Notes: generated from the letters alone by a model not told the origin. DNA of 64,000 nt from an uncultured bacterium (GCA_905214735.1 CAJMNI010000006.1:29779-93778); one strand, 5' to 3'; positions 35,002 to 44,157 are shown, counted from the first letter of the stretch. Numbers and translations are program-made.

Positions 35002-38000
35002 TTAGCGGATGATTCTCTTGATCACTTTGGCGTTGCCGTCGCTGCCGGTTGCCCTGATGATGCAGACTCCGGTGGTTTCGGGCAGAGTCAGCGAGTCGTG
35101 TCCGCGGGCAATTCTGCGGCCTAAGGTGTCGAAGACTTCGATCTCGGCACAGGGCGCGGAGATCATTCTGCCGGAGATCGAGATGCCGGGAACGACGATC
35201 TCTGTTTCCTCCACGCCGCTGGGCTTGCTGACTGTCAGTTCGGCTTTGGCGGTCTTGCCGTTGAGGCCGGCTGTGATGACGGCACTCCCCTCTTTCAGAC
35301 CGCGCACGGTGACGGCGATATGATGATTGTCGGCGAGTTCCATGGCAGTGATCTCAGCGATCTCTTCGTTGTCGAAGTCGAGCGTGAGTCCGCCGAGCAT
35401 CTCTTCGGTGATCTCTTCGCCGATGAGTTCGAGGGAGAGAACTGTTTCTTCGTCGATGTTCACGGTTCCCTTTGCGGGAGTGATGGCGAGGAACCCTCCT
35501 TCAAACCAGAGAGCGGGAGCGGTTTCGGATCCGGTCATGCTCCAGGGCTCGGCGCTGTCGTATCCGTAGGCGAATCCGAGCGAGGTGAAGAATTCGCGGT
35601 CGGCCTGCAGCGGGTCGATGCTTTTCCCTTCGGAGGTGTTGTCGGCGTCGCTGATGCTTTCGCTGACTTTCTGAATGGCGCTGCTCACGTAGTTGCCGCG
35701 CATCCCCTCCTCTTCGCCGATCGGGTTTTCGGGATCCTGCTCATGGTTGATGGCTGTGCGGCCGGCTATGCGGTGGAAGGTGTCGTTCTCGCCTGGGAAT
35801 GTCTCTTCGCCGGGGGTGGTGGAGTCGGTCATCGAGGAGAAGTTGACATAGCAGTTCTCGATGGCGATGTTGGGTTCGGGTGCGTCGTCGGCTTCAAGGG
35901 CGGTGAAAGGGGAGAGGTCGCCCACGATGCCGCCGAGTTTCGGGCCTCCGCCCCATTGCGAGGCTTGGGTGGCGGCGATTGTGCCCTCTGCGTGGCAGTT
36001 GCGGATCGAGGCGTGGTTGGAGGAGCCTGCGATACCGCCCACGGTGTTGCCGGCGGTGATGTCGGCTTTGACATGGCAGTCGGCTGCGAGGTCGCTGTTC
36101 GACTGGAGCGAGCCTGCGATGCCGCCGACGTCAGCCGAGCCGCTGATCGAGCCGGAGAAGGCGCATGCTTTGATTGAGGAGGCGGTGCGGGTGAATCCGA
36201 CGATTCCGCCTGCGGAGCCGTCGGATGAGATGGCGCCGTTGAAGGATGATGCCTCGATATGCGATTGCTGATAGAGGGCTCCGGCGATGCCTCCGGTCGA
36301 TTCGGTTCCGGCGAGAGTGCCGTCGAAGATATGGATGTTGGCGAGGCGTCCGTTGTAAACCTTGCCTGCCACGATTCCCTGGTTTGATTCGGCTGCGGTC
36401 ATCGTCGGGCGGATGAGGTTGAGGTTTCTCACGGAAGCCATTCCGTCGGCGCTCCCCTCCTGGGTTGAGATTGTCGGGAAGATGGAGCGGCCGTTGATCC
36501 GCAAGCCGTAGATGGAGTGTCCCCGGCCGTCGAATGTGCCTCGGAAATCGAAGGAGGGTTGCTCGAGGGTTGCTCCGTCGGCGTCGATGTCGTTGGCGAG
36601 CACGTAGTGGGCCGAGGGTTCGTGGCGGATATATCCGAAGCCTCCGAGCGAGGTGATTTGGTAAGGATTGTCGAGCGATCCGTCGCCCTCTTCAAATGTG
36701 GAGAAGGGGAGGTCGTAGCTCGTCAGGGTGAGACGCGAGTCTTTGTTGTAGATGGCCACGAGCGAGGGCTTTTCGCTGTCGAGGTTGGCGAAATAGACGG
36801 TGGAGAGGGCACCGCGCTCTTCGTCGGGAAGGAGCTGCAGAAGTGGAGCTTTCGATTCGTCGGCGCTGATCACCATCAGCTCTTCATGGTTGCTTGAGGA
36901 ATTGGCATCTTCGCGGCGCTTCACGAGCACCATATATTCGCGGCTGTCGTCGAGGTTGAAGATGTAGGGGGAGAAGGCGTCGGAGGCTACGTAGACAGTG
37001 GCGTAGTCCACGTTTTTCCCCATGTTCAGGCGGTCGACATGGTGGATCGATGCGTCGGGGTTGACGTAGGCCACTTCGGTATAGACGTTTCCGTCGGCGT
37101 CGGTTTTGCCGTTGGTCTGGGCTGCGGCATAGCAGTAGCCGTCGCCGAGCGCGACTCTCTCGGCCGCTGTGGTGAAGTAGAGGCCGTTTTCGAGGCGTGT
37201 GGGGATGGAGTGTTCCGTTTCGCCTGTGATGAGGTTGACGAAGTCGTAGCGGTATTCGTCGTTGTCGGAGAAGATAAACATCACCTGGGGGTCGAACCCG
37301 TCGATGTCGGCCATGAAGGTTCCGCGCATTGTGCGGGAAGCGAGGTTTATGAGGAATTCGGTCTCGGCGGTCTCCCCTTTCGGCGCGGCGCTGCAGACGT
37401 CGAAGTCATAGTCATAGTCGTCCGAACCGTAGAGATAATGCTCGGTGGTGATGATGAGCGAGGGAAGGTTGTCGGTCGTGTAGCGGCCGAAGCTCAGGTC
37501 GTCGTTGTAGGAGAATGCCCCGAGATAGAGGAAATAGCGGTCGTCGGCCGTGGCCTGCGAGGGAATGGTGGTGGTGGAGTATTTCTCCACTGCCGAGCCC
37601 CACTGCGAGGGCATGGTGTAGATGTCGATGATCAGTTCGTTGTCGGCCGTGGGGTTTTCGTTCTCATAATCGTAGGGGTTTTCAAACCAGCAGTATTTCA
37701 TGCGGTTCACGGCGAAATAGGGGAGCCCGTCGTTCATCGTGGAGATGAAGGGGATGGCGTTTTCTCCGCTCACGGCGATCATCGGCACGCGGATGTCGAG
37801 CACGGCGTTGCCCATTCCGCCGTAGCCTGCGAATTTATAGGTGGTGAAGTTGTAGTCGGCCACGTTCTGCACTGCGCCGACCATGGGGGTCTCGGTCTCT
37901 TTCTCGGTGAGGAAGGTGAGGTAATATTGCTCGGCCCATTGGTCGGGGGCGGTGTTGACGCTGCTTACGTAATACCCTTCGATTTCGGCTATCCTCTTGG

Positions 38001-38652
38001 TTGTGGTCTCTCCGGGCTTGACGGAGTAGGCTGCCGTGCGGTAGGTGTTGGTGAATTCGGGAGTGTTGCAGGCGATGGCCACCATCACTTCGATGTTGTT
38101 GTCGATGTTGAAGAATTTCTTGGTGACGAGGGTGGCGACTTCTACCTGTGCGACTTTCGTTTCGTTTTCGCCGAGGGTGATCGAATCTTCGATCGAGCCG
38201 ATCAGCTGGAAGTTCCGGTCGTAGATGTCGATCTTATAACCTTTGATGATTGTCTCGGTGAAATATTCATGCTCGATGCTCTCCTTGTCGTAGTCCATGG
38301 TGTAGAAATAGCTCGAGCCGTCGGGTGCGTCGAGATATCCTGTCATGTCGGCGGCGGGGAGGGAAATAGGGGAGATCTCCCCTATTTTTGCAGTAGAGAC
38401 TGCCGGACGCATGGAGGCGGCTTTGGCGCGGGCCGCGGCGACGGGGAGTTGACCGATGCTGTTTTTGCCGGCGCGGGCGGCAGGCATGAATCGGAAAGCG
38501 TTGGCGGCGTCGGTGGTTTCGATGCCGGGTTGCAGGCGCTGGCGCAATGCGGCTGATGTCGTTGCGGCTGTCGCGGCTGAGGCTGCTGAAGCCGGCAACA
38601 CACCTGCCATAGCCATCATCGCCACTGCAGTTGTGGATAAAATTTTATTCAT
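35002..38652 (-). CDS. Large exported GLUG-repeat surface protein
   Basis: 1216 aa, beginning with a signal peptide rich in Ala (AVAMMAMAGVLPASAASA). Residues about 120-680 form a beta-rich region without recognised family. Residues about 690-960 contain several GLUG-type beta-helix repeats (NLIRPTMTAAESNQGIVAG, TGGIAGALYQQSHI, AGGIVGFTRTASS, VGGIAGSLQSNSD, VGGIAGSSNHASI). A BIG-like domain follows (TVNIDEETVLSLELIGEE, later AELTVSKP). The C-terminus of about 70 residues (VFDTLGRRIARG, then GNAKVIKRIIR) resembles a type A type IX secretion signal. The role is likely adhesion or glycan binding. A separately transcribed gene with its own promoter and terminator. Confidence 0.75.
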   Translation of the reverse strand: MNKILSTTAVAMMAMAGVLPASAASAATAATTSAALRQRLQPGIETTDAANAFRFMPAARAGKNSIGQLPVAAARAKAASMRPAVSTAKIGEISPISLPAADMTGYLDAPDGSSYFYTMDYDKESIEHEYFTETIIKGYKIDIYDRNFQLIGSIEDSITLGENETKVAQVEVATLVTKKFFNIDNNIEVMVAIACNTPEFTNTYRTAAYSVKPGETTTKRIAEIEGYYVSSVNTAPDQWAEQYYLTFLTEKETETPMVGAVQNVADYNFTTYKFAGYGGMGNAVLDIRVPMIAVSGENAIPFISTMNDGLPYFAVNRMKYCWFENPYDYENENPTADNELIIDIYTMPSQWGSAVEKYSTTTIPSQATADDRYFLYLGAFSYNDDLSFGRYTTDNLPSLIITTEHYLYGSDDYDYDFDVCSAAPKGETAETEFLINLASRTMRGTFMADIDGFDPQVMFIFSDNDEYRYDFVNLITGETEHSIPTRLENGLYFTTAAERVALGDGYCYAAAQTNGKTDADGNVYTEVAYVNPDASIHHVDRLNMGKNVDYATVYVASDAFSPYIFNLDDSREYMVLVKRREDANSSSNHEELMVISADESKAPLLQLLPDEERGALSTVYFANLDSEKPSLVAIYNKDSRLTLTSYDLPFSTFEEGDGSLDNPYQITSLGGFGYIRHEPSAHYVLANDIDADGATLEQPSFDFRGTFDGRGHSIYGLRINGRSIFPTISTQEGSADGMASVRNLNLIRPTMTAAESNQGIVAGKVYNGRLANIHIFDGTLAGTESTGGIAGALYQQSHIEASSFNGAISSDGSAGGIVGFTRTASSIKACAFSGSISGSADVGGIAGSLQSNSDLAADCHVKADITAGNTVGGIAGSSNHASIRNCHAEGTIAATQASQWGGGPKLGGIVGDLSPFTALEADDAPEPNIAIENCYVNFSSMTDSTTPGEETFPGENDTFHRIAGRTAINHEQDPENPIGEEEGMRGNYVSSAIQKVSESISDADNTSEGKSIDPLQADREFFTSLGFAYGYDSAEPWSMTGSETAPALWFEGGFLAITPAKGTVNIDEETVLSLELIGEEITEEMLGGLTLDFDNEEIAEITAMELADNHHIAVTVRGLKEGSAVITAGLNGKTAKAELTVSKPSGVEETEIVVPGISISGRMISAPCAEIEVFDTLGRRIARGHDSLTLPETTGVCIIRATGSDGNAKVIKRIIR

Positions 38653-38724
38653 ATATAATGTTGTTTGTGTCTGTTATTGTATCTGTTATTGAGTCGGTTA
38701 TTGTGTTGATTGTGTCGTTACATT

Positions 38725-38800
38725 AGAACCCTTTTCAAGGGATGGAACCCCCTTTTAGCGCCGGTTAGAGGGAACGCAAAAGGGTCAACGTGCAAATATA
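38725..38800 (-). promoter_or_regulatory. Promoter and structured 5' leader of the GLUG gene
   Basis: On the minus strand TATATTTGC (box at 38793-38800) matches the -7 element. The predicted transcript would begin near ACCCTTTT (38778-38785), which is complementary to AAAAGGGT made from 38728-38735. The latter can also pair locally with CCCTT just before it, so two alternative folds are possible. The leader to the ATG is about 135 bases. Confidence 0.45.
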
Positions 38801-38880
38801 AGGAAAAATTTTAATATTCCTTGAATTTTGAGAAGTTAAAGAGACTTTCTCCGGAATCAACAGCTCTGAGGAAGTCAATG

Positions 38881-38940
38881 GTGAATAGTGAATAGTGAAT
38901 AGTGTGTAGTGTAGTGATTAGTGAATGGTGGTTATAGTGA
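38881..38940. repeat. GTGAATA/GTGATTA tandem repeat
   Basis: Degenerate seven-base units (GTGAATA three times, then GTGTGTA, GTGATTA, GTGAATG and others) like the array at 12696-12739. The interval 38653-39211 holds no gene: only the promoter/leader, this array and a terminator. Confidence 0.7.
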
Positions 38941-39051
38941 GGAGGCTGCCCTCCCTGCTGGCTGGGCGGGTTTGATTATCCTTGCTGTTGCGTGTTCCCT
39001 CTTGTTGTTGCGTTACCGGAGATCTTGTCGGCAACACAATGCCCACACAAA

Positions 39052-39084
39052 ACAAGGAGGCCGATTTGGGGTCGGTCTCCTTGT
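39052..39084 (-). terminator. Terminator of the SRPBCC-like gene
   Basis: ACAAGGAGGCCGA and TCGGTCTCCTTGT form a 13-pair stem (one G-U) with a seven-base loop. On the minus strand a short T-rich tract (TTTTGTG) follows. It lies about 130 bases beyond the stop at 39212. Confidence 0.6.
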
Positions 39085-39211
39085 CGAAAGAATGTGTGCT
39101 TTTTATAGTATGGTGCCTATATTATTCCACCTTCTTTAGATATCTTTTTTAATCAGTCGCGTTTGCCTTGATTGTATGTCGTGATTACGGCTGATATCTG
39201 TCGGGATTGCT

Positions 39212-39727
39212 TTAGTCGTGCTTGCGGCTGTATTCGCCGAGGCGAAGCATGGCGTCGAGAAGCTCCTGACGAAGGGCGTCGCCATCTTTCGGATGACTCG
39301 GATCCTTTACGGATACTGCCGTCGCCATCATGAAATCTCCCTTGTGGTCGGGTACGCCGACGATAAATTCCATGACAAACGTGTATTTCTCATCGCAGTT
39401 TTCAAAGGCTGTGGCTCTGATGGCAAGCCGTGCGGTGCGGTCATCCTTGGGATGAACCTCGTCGATAACCACGGCGTGAACCTTCTCACCCGAGGCAAGG
39501 TCGAAGTTGAACTCGGCTTTGTCGAAAAGATGGGGATCGGTCTGGGCATTGTCCTCAAACTGAATGTCGACAATCCTGCTGTCGAGACGCGGCCATGCTG
39601 AAATGTTTATGAGGTTTCTCCACACGCGCTCCGGCGTAAGGTTCTTGAGATCTACTTCTGCGTATGCGTAAATATCGGCATCCTCCTTGGCATAGTTGGG
39701 CGCCATCTTGATTTTGTCTGTGATCAT
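39212..39727 (-). CDS. SRPBCC-fold protein (polyketide cyclase-like)
   Basis: 171 aa, cytoplasmic. The order of elements fits a START/SRPBCC ligand-binding fold: an N-terminal strand (ADIYAYAEVDLKN), a helix LTPERVWRNLINISAWPRL, several strands (VHAVVIDEVHPKDDRTARLA, then KYTFVMEFIVGVP) and a long C-terminal helix (ALRQELLDAMLRLGEYSRK). The tryptophan-proline after the first helix is typical. No ligand can be named. It is a single-gene unit diverging from nhaC. Confidence 0.6.
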   Translation of the reverse strand: MITDKIKMAPNYAKEDADIYAYAEVDLKNLTPERVWRNLINISAWPRLDSRIVDIQFEDNAQTDPHLFDKAEFNFDLASGEKVHAVVIDEVHPKDDRTARLAIRATAFENCDEKYTFVMEFIVGVPDHKGDFMMATAVSVKDPSHPKDGDALRQELLDAMLRLGEYSRKHD

Positions 39728-39910
39728 AGTATATAAAAATAAGTTTATTCAGATGTTCTATGAATATAATATTTACCGTCCCTTTTTTGTTCATTTCCGC
39801 CCTACTCTTTTTTGCGGATGAGGAGCGTTGGAGAGATGATCAACATACGTGAGAAGGGAAACAGCCGTTATAACATTATATTGCATTTCGATTAAGGAAT
39901 AAAACCTGAC

Positions 39911-41221
39911 ATGAGCGAAACAATAACCGACGGCGGCCGGATTTCGGCCGCAAGGGGATGGCTGGCCCTCTCCCCTTTCATACTTTTCCTGATTCTTTAC
40001 GTGGCGGTCTCCGTGATTATCGGCGATTTCTACAAGATGCCTATCTCGGTGGCTCTCGTGGTGGCGTCGATGTGGGCCGTGGTGGTGATGCACGGCCGAC
40101 CCCTCGCCAAACGAATAGAGGTTTTCTCGCGCGCCGCCGGACATTCGAACATCCTCTATATGATCTGGATTTTCGTGCTCGCCGGTGCGTTTGCCAACCT
40201 TGCAAAGGAGATCGGGGCAGTCGACGCCACGGTCAATGTCGCCCTGCGCGCCTTCCCGCCCGCGATGGTCATCCCGATGCTCTTTTTCGCCGCCTGCTTC
40301 ATATCGCTCTCGATCGGTACGTCGGTTGGCACCGTCGTGGCGCTAACCCCACTGGCCGTGGAGATAGCCGGTTCGTCGGGCGGGGGAGTACCATTCTTTG
40401 TGGCCGTGGTGCTCGGAGGCGCTTTCTTCGGTGACAATCTTTCATTCATTTCCGACACCACGATAGCCGCCACCCGCTCGCAGGGGTGCAACATGTCCGA
40501 CAAATTCAAAGCCAATCTCTGGATTGCACTTCCGGCGGCCATCATTACCCTTGGCGTCTACATCGCCATGGGAGCCGAAAGCCACGCCACTGTCGCACCC
40601 GGCCCTACCGACTGGCTGCTGATCCTTCCCTACATCGTAGTCATCGCCACGGCAGTCGCCGGCATCAACGTAACAGTGGTGCTCACCCTCGGAATAATCA
40701 CGGCAATCATCCTCGGCGCCATCCGCGGGCACTCCCTCATCGACATGGCCTCCTTTGCCGGAACAGGCATCGACGGCATGGGCAACCTCATCGTCATCAC
40801 TCTTCTCGCCGCCGGCATGCTCGGCATCATCAAAGAGACGGGCGGAATCAAATTTATCCTGCAGACGCTCTCAGGCCACGTTTCCGGGCGTAGGGGAGGG
40901 CAGGCAATGATCGCCTTCATTGTCGCTATCGTGAATCTCTGCACGGCCAACAACACCGTGGCCATCATCACCGTCGGATCGCTGTCGCGCACCATCTCCG
41001 AACGCTACGGCATCGACCCGCGCAAATCCGCCTCGTTGCTCGACTCGACATCGTGTGTGGTGCAATGCCTGATTCCTTACGGTGCTCAGACACTCCTCGC
41101 CACATCCCTCGCCGGAATCTCGCCCGCCTCCCCTTTCCCTTATCTCTATTACCCGTGGGCACTCGGCGCAATGATCATCCTCTCGATCATCTTCCTTTTT
41201 CCGCGCCGGCTAAACCATTAA
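39911..41221 (+). CDS. NhaC-type Na+/H+ antiporter
   Basis: 436 aa with about eleven hydrophobic segments, an inner-membrane ion transporter family protein. The core shows SLSIGTSVGTVVALTPLAVEIA and VLGGAFFGDNLSFISDTT, matching the conserved region of NhaC/ion-transporter superfamily members. The C-terminal half includes AFIVAIVNLCTANNTVAIIT and LDSTSCVVQCLIPYGAQTLL. It exchanges Na+ (or another cation or acid) for protons; substrate specificity cannot be read from sequence. The gene has its own terminator. Confidence 0.85.
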   Translation: MSETITDGGRISAARGWLALSPFILFLILYVAVSVIIGDFYKMPISVALVVASMWAVVVMHGRPLAKRIEVFSRAAGHSNILYMIWIFVLAGAFANLAKEIGAVDATVNVALRAFPPAMVIPMLFFAACFISLSIGTSVGTVVALTPLAVEIAGSSGGGVPFFVAVVLGGAFFGDNLSFISDTTIAATRSQGCNMSDKFKANLWIALPAAIITLGVYIAMGAESHATVAPGPTDWLLILPYIVVIATAVAGINVTVVLTLGIITAIILGAIRGHSLIDMASFAGTGIDGMGNLIVITLLAAGMLGIIKETGGIKFILQTLSGHVSGRRGGQAMIAFIVAIVNLCTANNTVAIITVGSLSRTISERYGIDPRKSASLLDSTSCVVQCLIPYGAQTLLATSLAGISPASPFPYLYYPWALGAMIILSIIFLFPRRLNH

Positions 41222-41285
41222 AGAAATTTTTCCGCAATAGAAAGAGGGGAGAGATTCTCGACTTGAAAAATTCAATTTGAGTTGC

Positions 41286-41321
41286 AAAATTTCGCGCATA
41301 ATCAGCCGCGAAATTTTTTTT
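41286..41321 (+). terminator. Terminator of nhaC-type gene
   Basis: AAAATTTCGCG pairs with CGCGAAATTTT around a ten-base loop, followed by eight T. From here to 41577 the sequence is AT-rich with no gene seen. Confidence 0.85.
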
Positions 41322-41577
41322 GACCGATTCTCAGAGCCTTAAAATCAGGGCTGATCGGATTTAAGCAGTTAAATATAAGCGAGATATGTCCTTTGTCAAC
41401 ATTTCGTAAGAAAAATTTGAAATAGATGCCGAAAACTTGACTGCGGTGCAAAATAATGCATTATTTATCTACAAGAGTGCGAAAATAGCTGTTTTTGCTA
41501 CCGAATGCAAAAATATCTTTATGAATGTTAACGAGTATAAAACCGTTTCCACTCTCGGAATATTCACCCTTTTTCGT

Positions 41578-41585
41578 TATATTTG
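41578..41585 (+). promoter_or_regulatory. -7 promoter element of ybeY-mnmG
   Basis: TATATTTG followed by T matches the Bacteroidota -7 element and would start transcription about 23 bases before the ybeY ATG. No TTTG is at the expected -33 position. Confidence 0.55.
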
Positions 41586-41614
41586 TAAGTTTGATTTTAT
41601 CATAATGTTCAACT

Positions 41615-42052
41615 ATGGCTAAGATAACTTTCCGAGCCCGGGAGGTAGACATTCCGCAGCTCAACTATCCGCTGCTGGTCCGTTGGATCGGCGAGGTGGT
41701 AAAAGCGCACGGTTTTGAAGCCGGGCGTCTCTCCTATCTCTTCTGCGACGACGAGACCATTCTTGCGACCAACCGGGAATTTCTTCAGCACGACTATTAC
41801 ACCGACATCATTACCTTCGACTATTCCACGCCCCGGCGCGTGAGCGGCGATATGGTGATCTCGCTCGACACGGTGGCCACCAACGCCGCCGGACTCGGCG
41901 CCGACTACCACCGCGAACTGCTGCGGGTGATCATCCATGGCGTGCTTCACCTTTGCGGAATCAACGACAAAGGCCCCGGCGAACGGGAAATTATGGAAAG
42001 TCATGAGGATGCGGCCCTAAGGCTGCTCGACAATATCAGGAGTGAAAGATGA
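41615..42052 (+). CDS. ybeY: Endoribonuclease YbeY
   Basis: Metal-dependent endonuclease in 16S rRNA 3' maturation and ribosome quality control. 145 aa. The family core is DIITFDYSTPRRVSGDMVIS, followed by the metal motif HGVLHLCGINDKGP. The first two His ligands are present, but the position of the third His in E. coli (HxxxHxxxxxH) is Asp. This change also seems common in Bacteroidota homologues. The stop overlaps the mnmG start by four bases. Confidence 0.93.
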   Translation: MAKITFRAREVDIPQLNYPLLVRWIGEVVKAHGFEAGRLSYLFCDDETILATNREFLQHDYYTDIITFDYSTPRRVSGDMVISLDTVATNAAGLGADYHRELLRVIIHGVLHLCGINDKGPGEREIMESHEDAALRLLDNIRSER

Positions 42053-43938
42053 GATTTGATTTTGACGTGATAGTGATCGGAGGAGGTCACGCAGGTTGCG
42101 AGGCGGCGGTTGCATCCGCACGTCTTGGAGCCGCTACCCTTCTCGTAACAAAAGATATGAACCGCGTGGCCCAGATGTCGTGCAACCCCGCTGTGGGTGG
42201 TATTGCGAAGGGTCAGATCGTGCGCGAAATCGACGCGCTCGGCGGCAGCATGGGTATCATCGCCGACGAGACGGCCATACAGTTCCGGATGCTCAACCGC
42301 TCCAAGGGCCCCGCCGTCTGGTCGCCCAGAGTGCAGTCTGACAGAAGCCGCTATATCGACCGCTGGCGTCAGGAACTTGACTCCGTAGAAGGCCTTTCGC
42401 TCTTCCAGGACAGCGTGATGAGACTCCTTTTCAATGAGGATAAGAGGGAGGTGCGCGGTGTGGTTACGACGCTCGGTTTCGAGTTCCATGCCCGTAAAAT
42501 CGTGCTGACGGCCGGCACATTCCTCAATGGCCTGATGCATTTCGGGCCGGTGAAAGTTCCTGGCGGACGCATCTCTGAAGATGCGTCAGAGGGACTTTCC
42601 GACCAGCTTATGGGAATCGGTTTCACGGTCGGCAGAATGAAGACCGGTACGCCCGCTCGAATCGACGGCCGAACGATTGATTTCTCGCTTGCCGAACGTC
42701 AGGATGGGGATTCCGATCCCTTTGAGAAGTTCAGTTTCCTCCCGTCGGTGAAGCGCCGGCTGAAGCAGCGTCCCTGCTGGATTGTCCACACCAATCCGGA
42801 GGTCCACGAATGCATGACGAGCCGTCTCGACGAATCGCCGCTCTACAACGGTCAGATTCAAAGCATCGGTCCACGTTACTGTCCGAGCATCGAGACGAAA
42901 CTCGTGACATTTGCTGACAAGGAATCGCATCAGCTCTTTCTCGAACCGGAGGGTGAGACCACCGAGGAGTATTACATCAACGGCTTCTCCAGTTCGATGC
43001 CCTGGCAGGTGCAGGTGGAGGCTCTGACGAAGATTCCGGCGCTCGCCAACGTGCAGTTTTACCGTCCCGGCTATGCCATAGAATATGATTATTTCGATCC
43101 GACGCAGCTCACCCACGACCTGCAGACAAAGCTTGTGAAAGGGCTTTATTTCGCGGGTCAGGTCAACGGTACGACGGGTTATGAGGAGGCTGCGGCGCAG
43201 GGCCTCGTGGCGGGTGTCAACGCAGCGAGAAGCTGTCGCGGAGAAGAACCATTGGTGCTTGGTCGCGACGAGGCGTATATCGGCGTACTTATCGACGACC
43301 TCGTCACGAAGGGTGTCGACGAGCCTTACCGCATGTTTACCTCCCGGGCCGAATATCGCATTTTGTTGCGTCAGGACGACGCCGACATGCGTCTCACGCC
43401 AATCGGATATAAGATCGGTCTGGCCACGCAGGAACGTTACGATCTAATGCTCCGCAAGAAGGAGGACCGCGACGCGCTGATAGGGTGGTGCGGCGCCCGC
43501 CTTGTGAAAGCCACTCCGGAATTGAATGAGGCGTTGCAGGAGCTCGGTACGTCGCCGCTCACAGCCTCAGTAAGGCTCTTGGAACTGCTTAAACGTCCGC
43601 AACTGAACTTCGCCAATCTTGAAACGATTGTTCCCGAGCTCTCGCGTCGTCTTTCCAAGATAGAGGAGGAGAGAAGGGAAGAGATAGTGCAGGCAGCCGA
43701 GATTCTGATAAAGTATGGAGGCTATATCGACCGCGAAAGAGAGCTTGCCGAAAAGCAGGGACGTCTCGACTATGTGAAGCTCCCCGAGGATTTCGATTTC
43801 ATGAGTGTCGCGGCGCTCTCCACCGAATCGCGGCAGAAGCTGACATCAATCCGTCCGGCCACGATAGGGCAGGCCTCGCGCATCCCCGGTGTCTCTCCCT
43901 CCGACATAAATGTCCTCCTGATCATGCTCGGCCGCTGA
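42049..43938 (+). CDS. mnmG: tRNA uridine 5-carboxymethylaminomethyl modification enzyme MnmG
   Basis: FAD-dependent enzyme that with MnmE modifies the wobble uridine of several tRNAs. 629 aa, full length. The FAD loop is VIVIGGGHAGCEAA, then MSCNPAVGGIAKGQIVREID, GTFLNGLMHFG, GYAIEYDYFDPTQL and AGQVNGTTGYEEAAAQGL. The C-terminal helical domain ends normally. Its start overlaps ybeY as ATGA. mnmG (gidA) often marks the origin region, and a parS site follows 117 bases downstream. Confidence 0.97.
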   Translation: MRFDFDVIVIGGGHAGCEAAVASARLGAATLLVTKDMNRVAQMSCNPAVGGIAKGQIVREIDALGGSMGIIADETAIQFRMLNRSKGPAVWSPRVQSDRSRYIDRWRQELDSVEGLSLFQDSVMRLLFNEDKREVRGVVTTLGFEFHARKIVLTAGTFLNGLMHFGPVKVPGGRISEDASEGLSDQLMGIGFTVGRMKTGTPARIDGRTIDFSLAERQDGDSDPFEKFSFLPSVKRRLKQRPCWIVHTNPEVHECMTSRLDESPLYNGQIQSIGPRYCPSIETKLVTFADKESHQLFLEPEGETTEEYYINGFSSSMPWQVQVEALTKIPALANVQFYRPGYAIEYDYFDPTQLTHDLQTKLVKGLYFAGQVNGTTGYEEAAAQGLVAGVNAARSCRGEEPLVLGRDEAYIGVLIDDLVTKGVDEPYRMFTSRAEYRILLRQDDADMRLTPIGYKIGLATQERYDLMLRKKEDRDALIGWCGARLVKATPELNEALQELGTSPLTASVRLLELLKRPQLNFANLETIVPELSRRLSKIEEERREEIVQAAEILIKYGGYIDRERELAEKQGRLDYVKLPEDFDFMSVAALSTESRQKLTSIRPATIGQASRIPGVSPSDINVLLIMLGR

Positions 43939-43939
43939 C

Positions 43940-43964
43940 CCTTTGTCGGCAAATGTGACAAAGG
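43940..43964. other. Hairpin after mnmG
   Basis: CCTTTGTC and GACAAAGG form an eight-pair stem with a nine-base loop immediately after the mnmG stop. No T-run follows, so a terminator role is doubtful. Confidence 0.4.
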
Positions 43965-44054
43965 AGCTCTTGCAGGATTCGGAAAGAATGATTAACTTTA
44001 ACACGTGGAAACCTCTTCTGCAACTTGCATAAAATAAACGGATAAGGATGGATT

Positions 44055-44070
44055 TGTTTCACGTGGAACA
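44055..44070. other. parS (ParB/Spo0J-binding) site
   Basis: TGTTTCACGTGGAACA is the exact reverse complement of TGTTCCACGTGAAACA, a perfect instance of the known bacterial parS consensus TGTTNCACGTGAAACA. Such sites load ParB and SMC near the chromosome origin. It lies in the mnmG-apt gap, 88 bases before apt. A weaker sequence with the same CACGTG core lies at 43997-44012. Confidence 0.9.
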
Positions 44071-44157
44071 GACGCCCTCCGCAAAGAGCTGCAGAGAGAA
44101 GAGGAGAACCATTAGATAAGAAGAATAATAAATAACCGAACAACAAATATTGAAGAA

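Noticed and set aside
38632..38640. Perfect DnaA box (TGTGGATAA)
   Set aside because: It encodes part of the GLUG signal peptide; another at 53331-53339 is in the DUF4286 start. Single scattered boxes inside genes do not define an origin.
38921..39139. 72-codon frame starting in the GTGAATA repeat
   Set aside because: Starts within repeat DNA, runs through the terminator hairpin, and has no promoter or conserved look.
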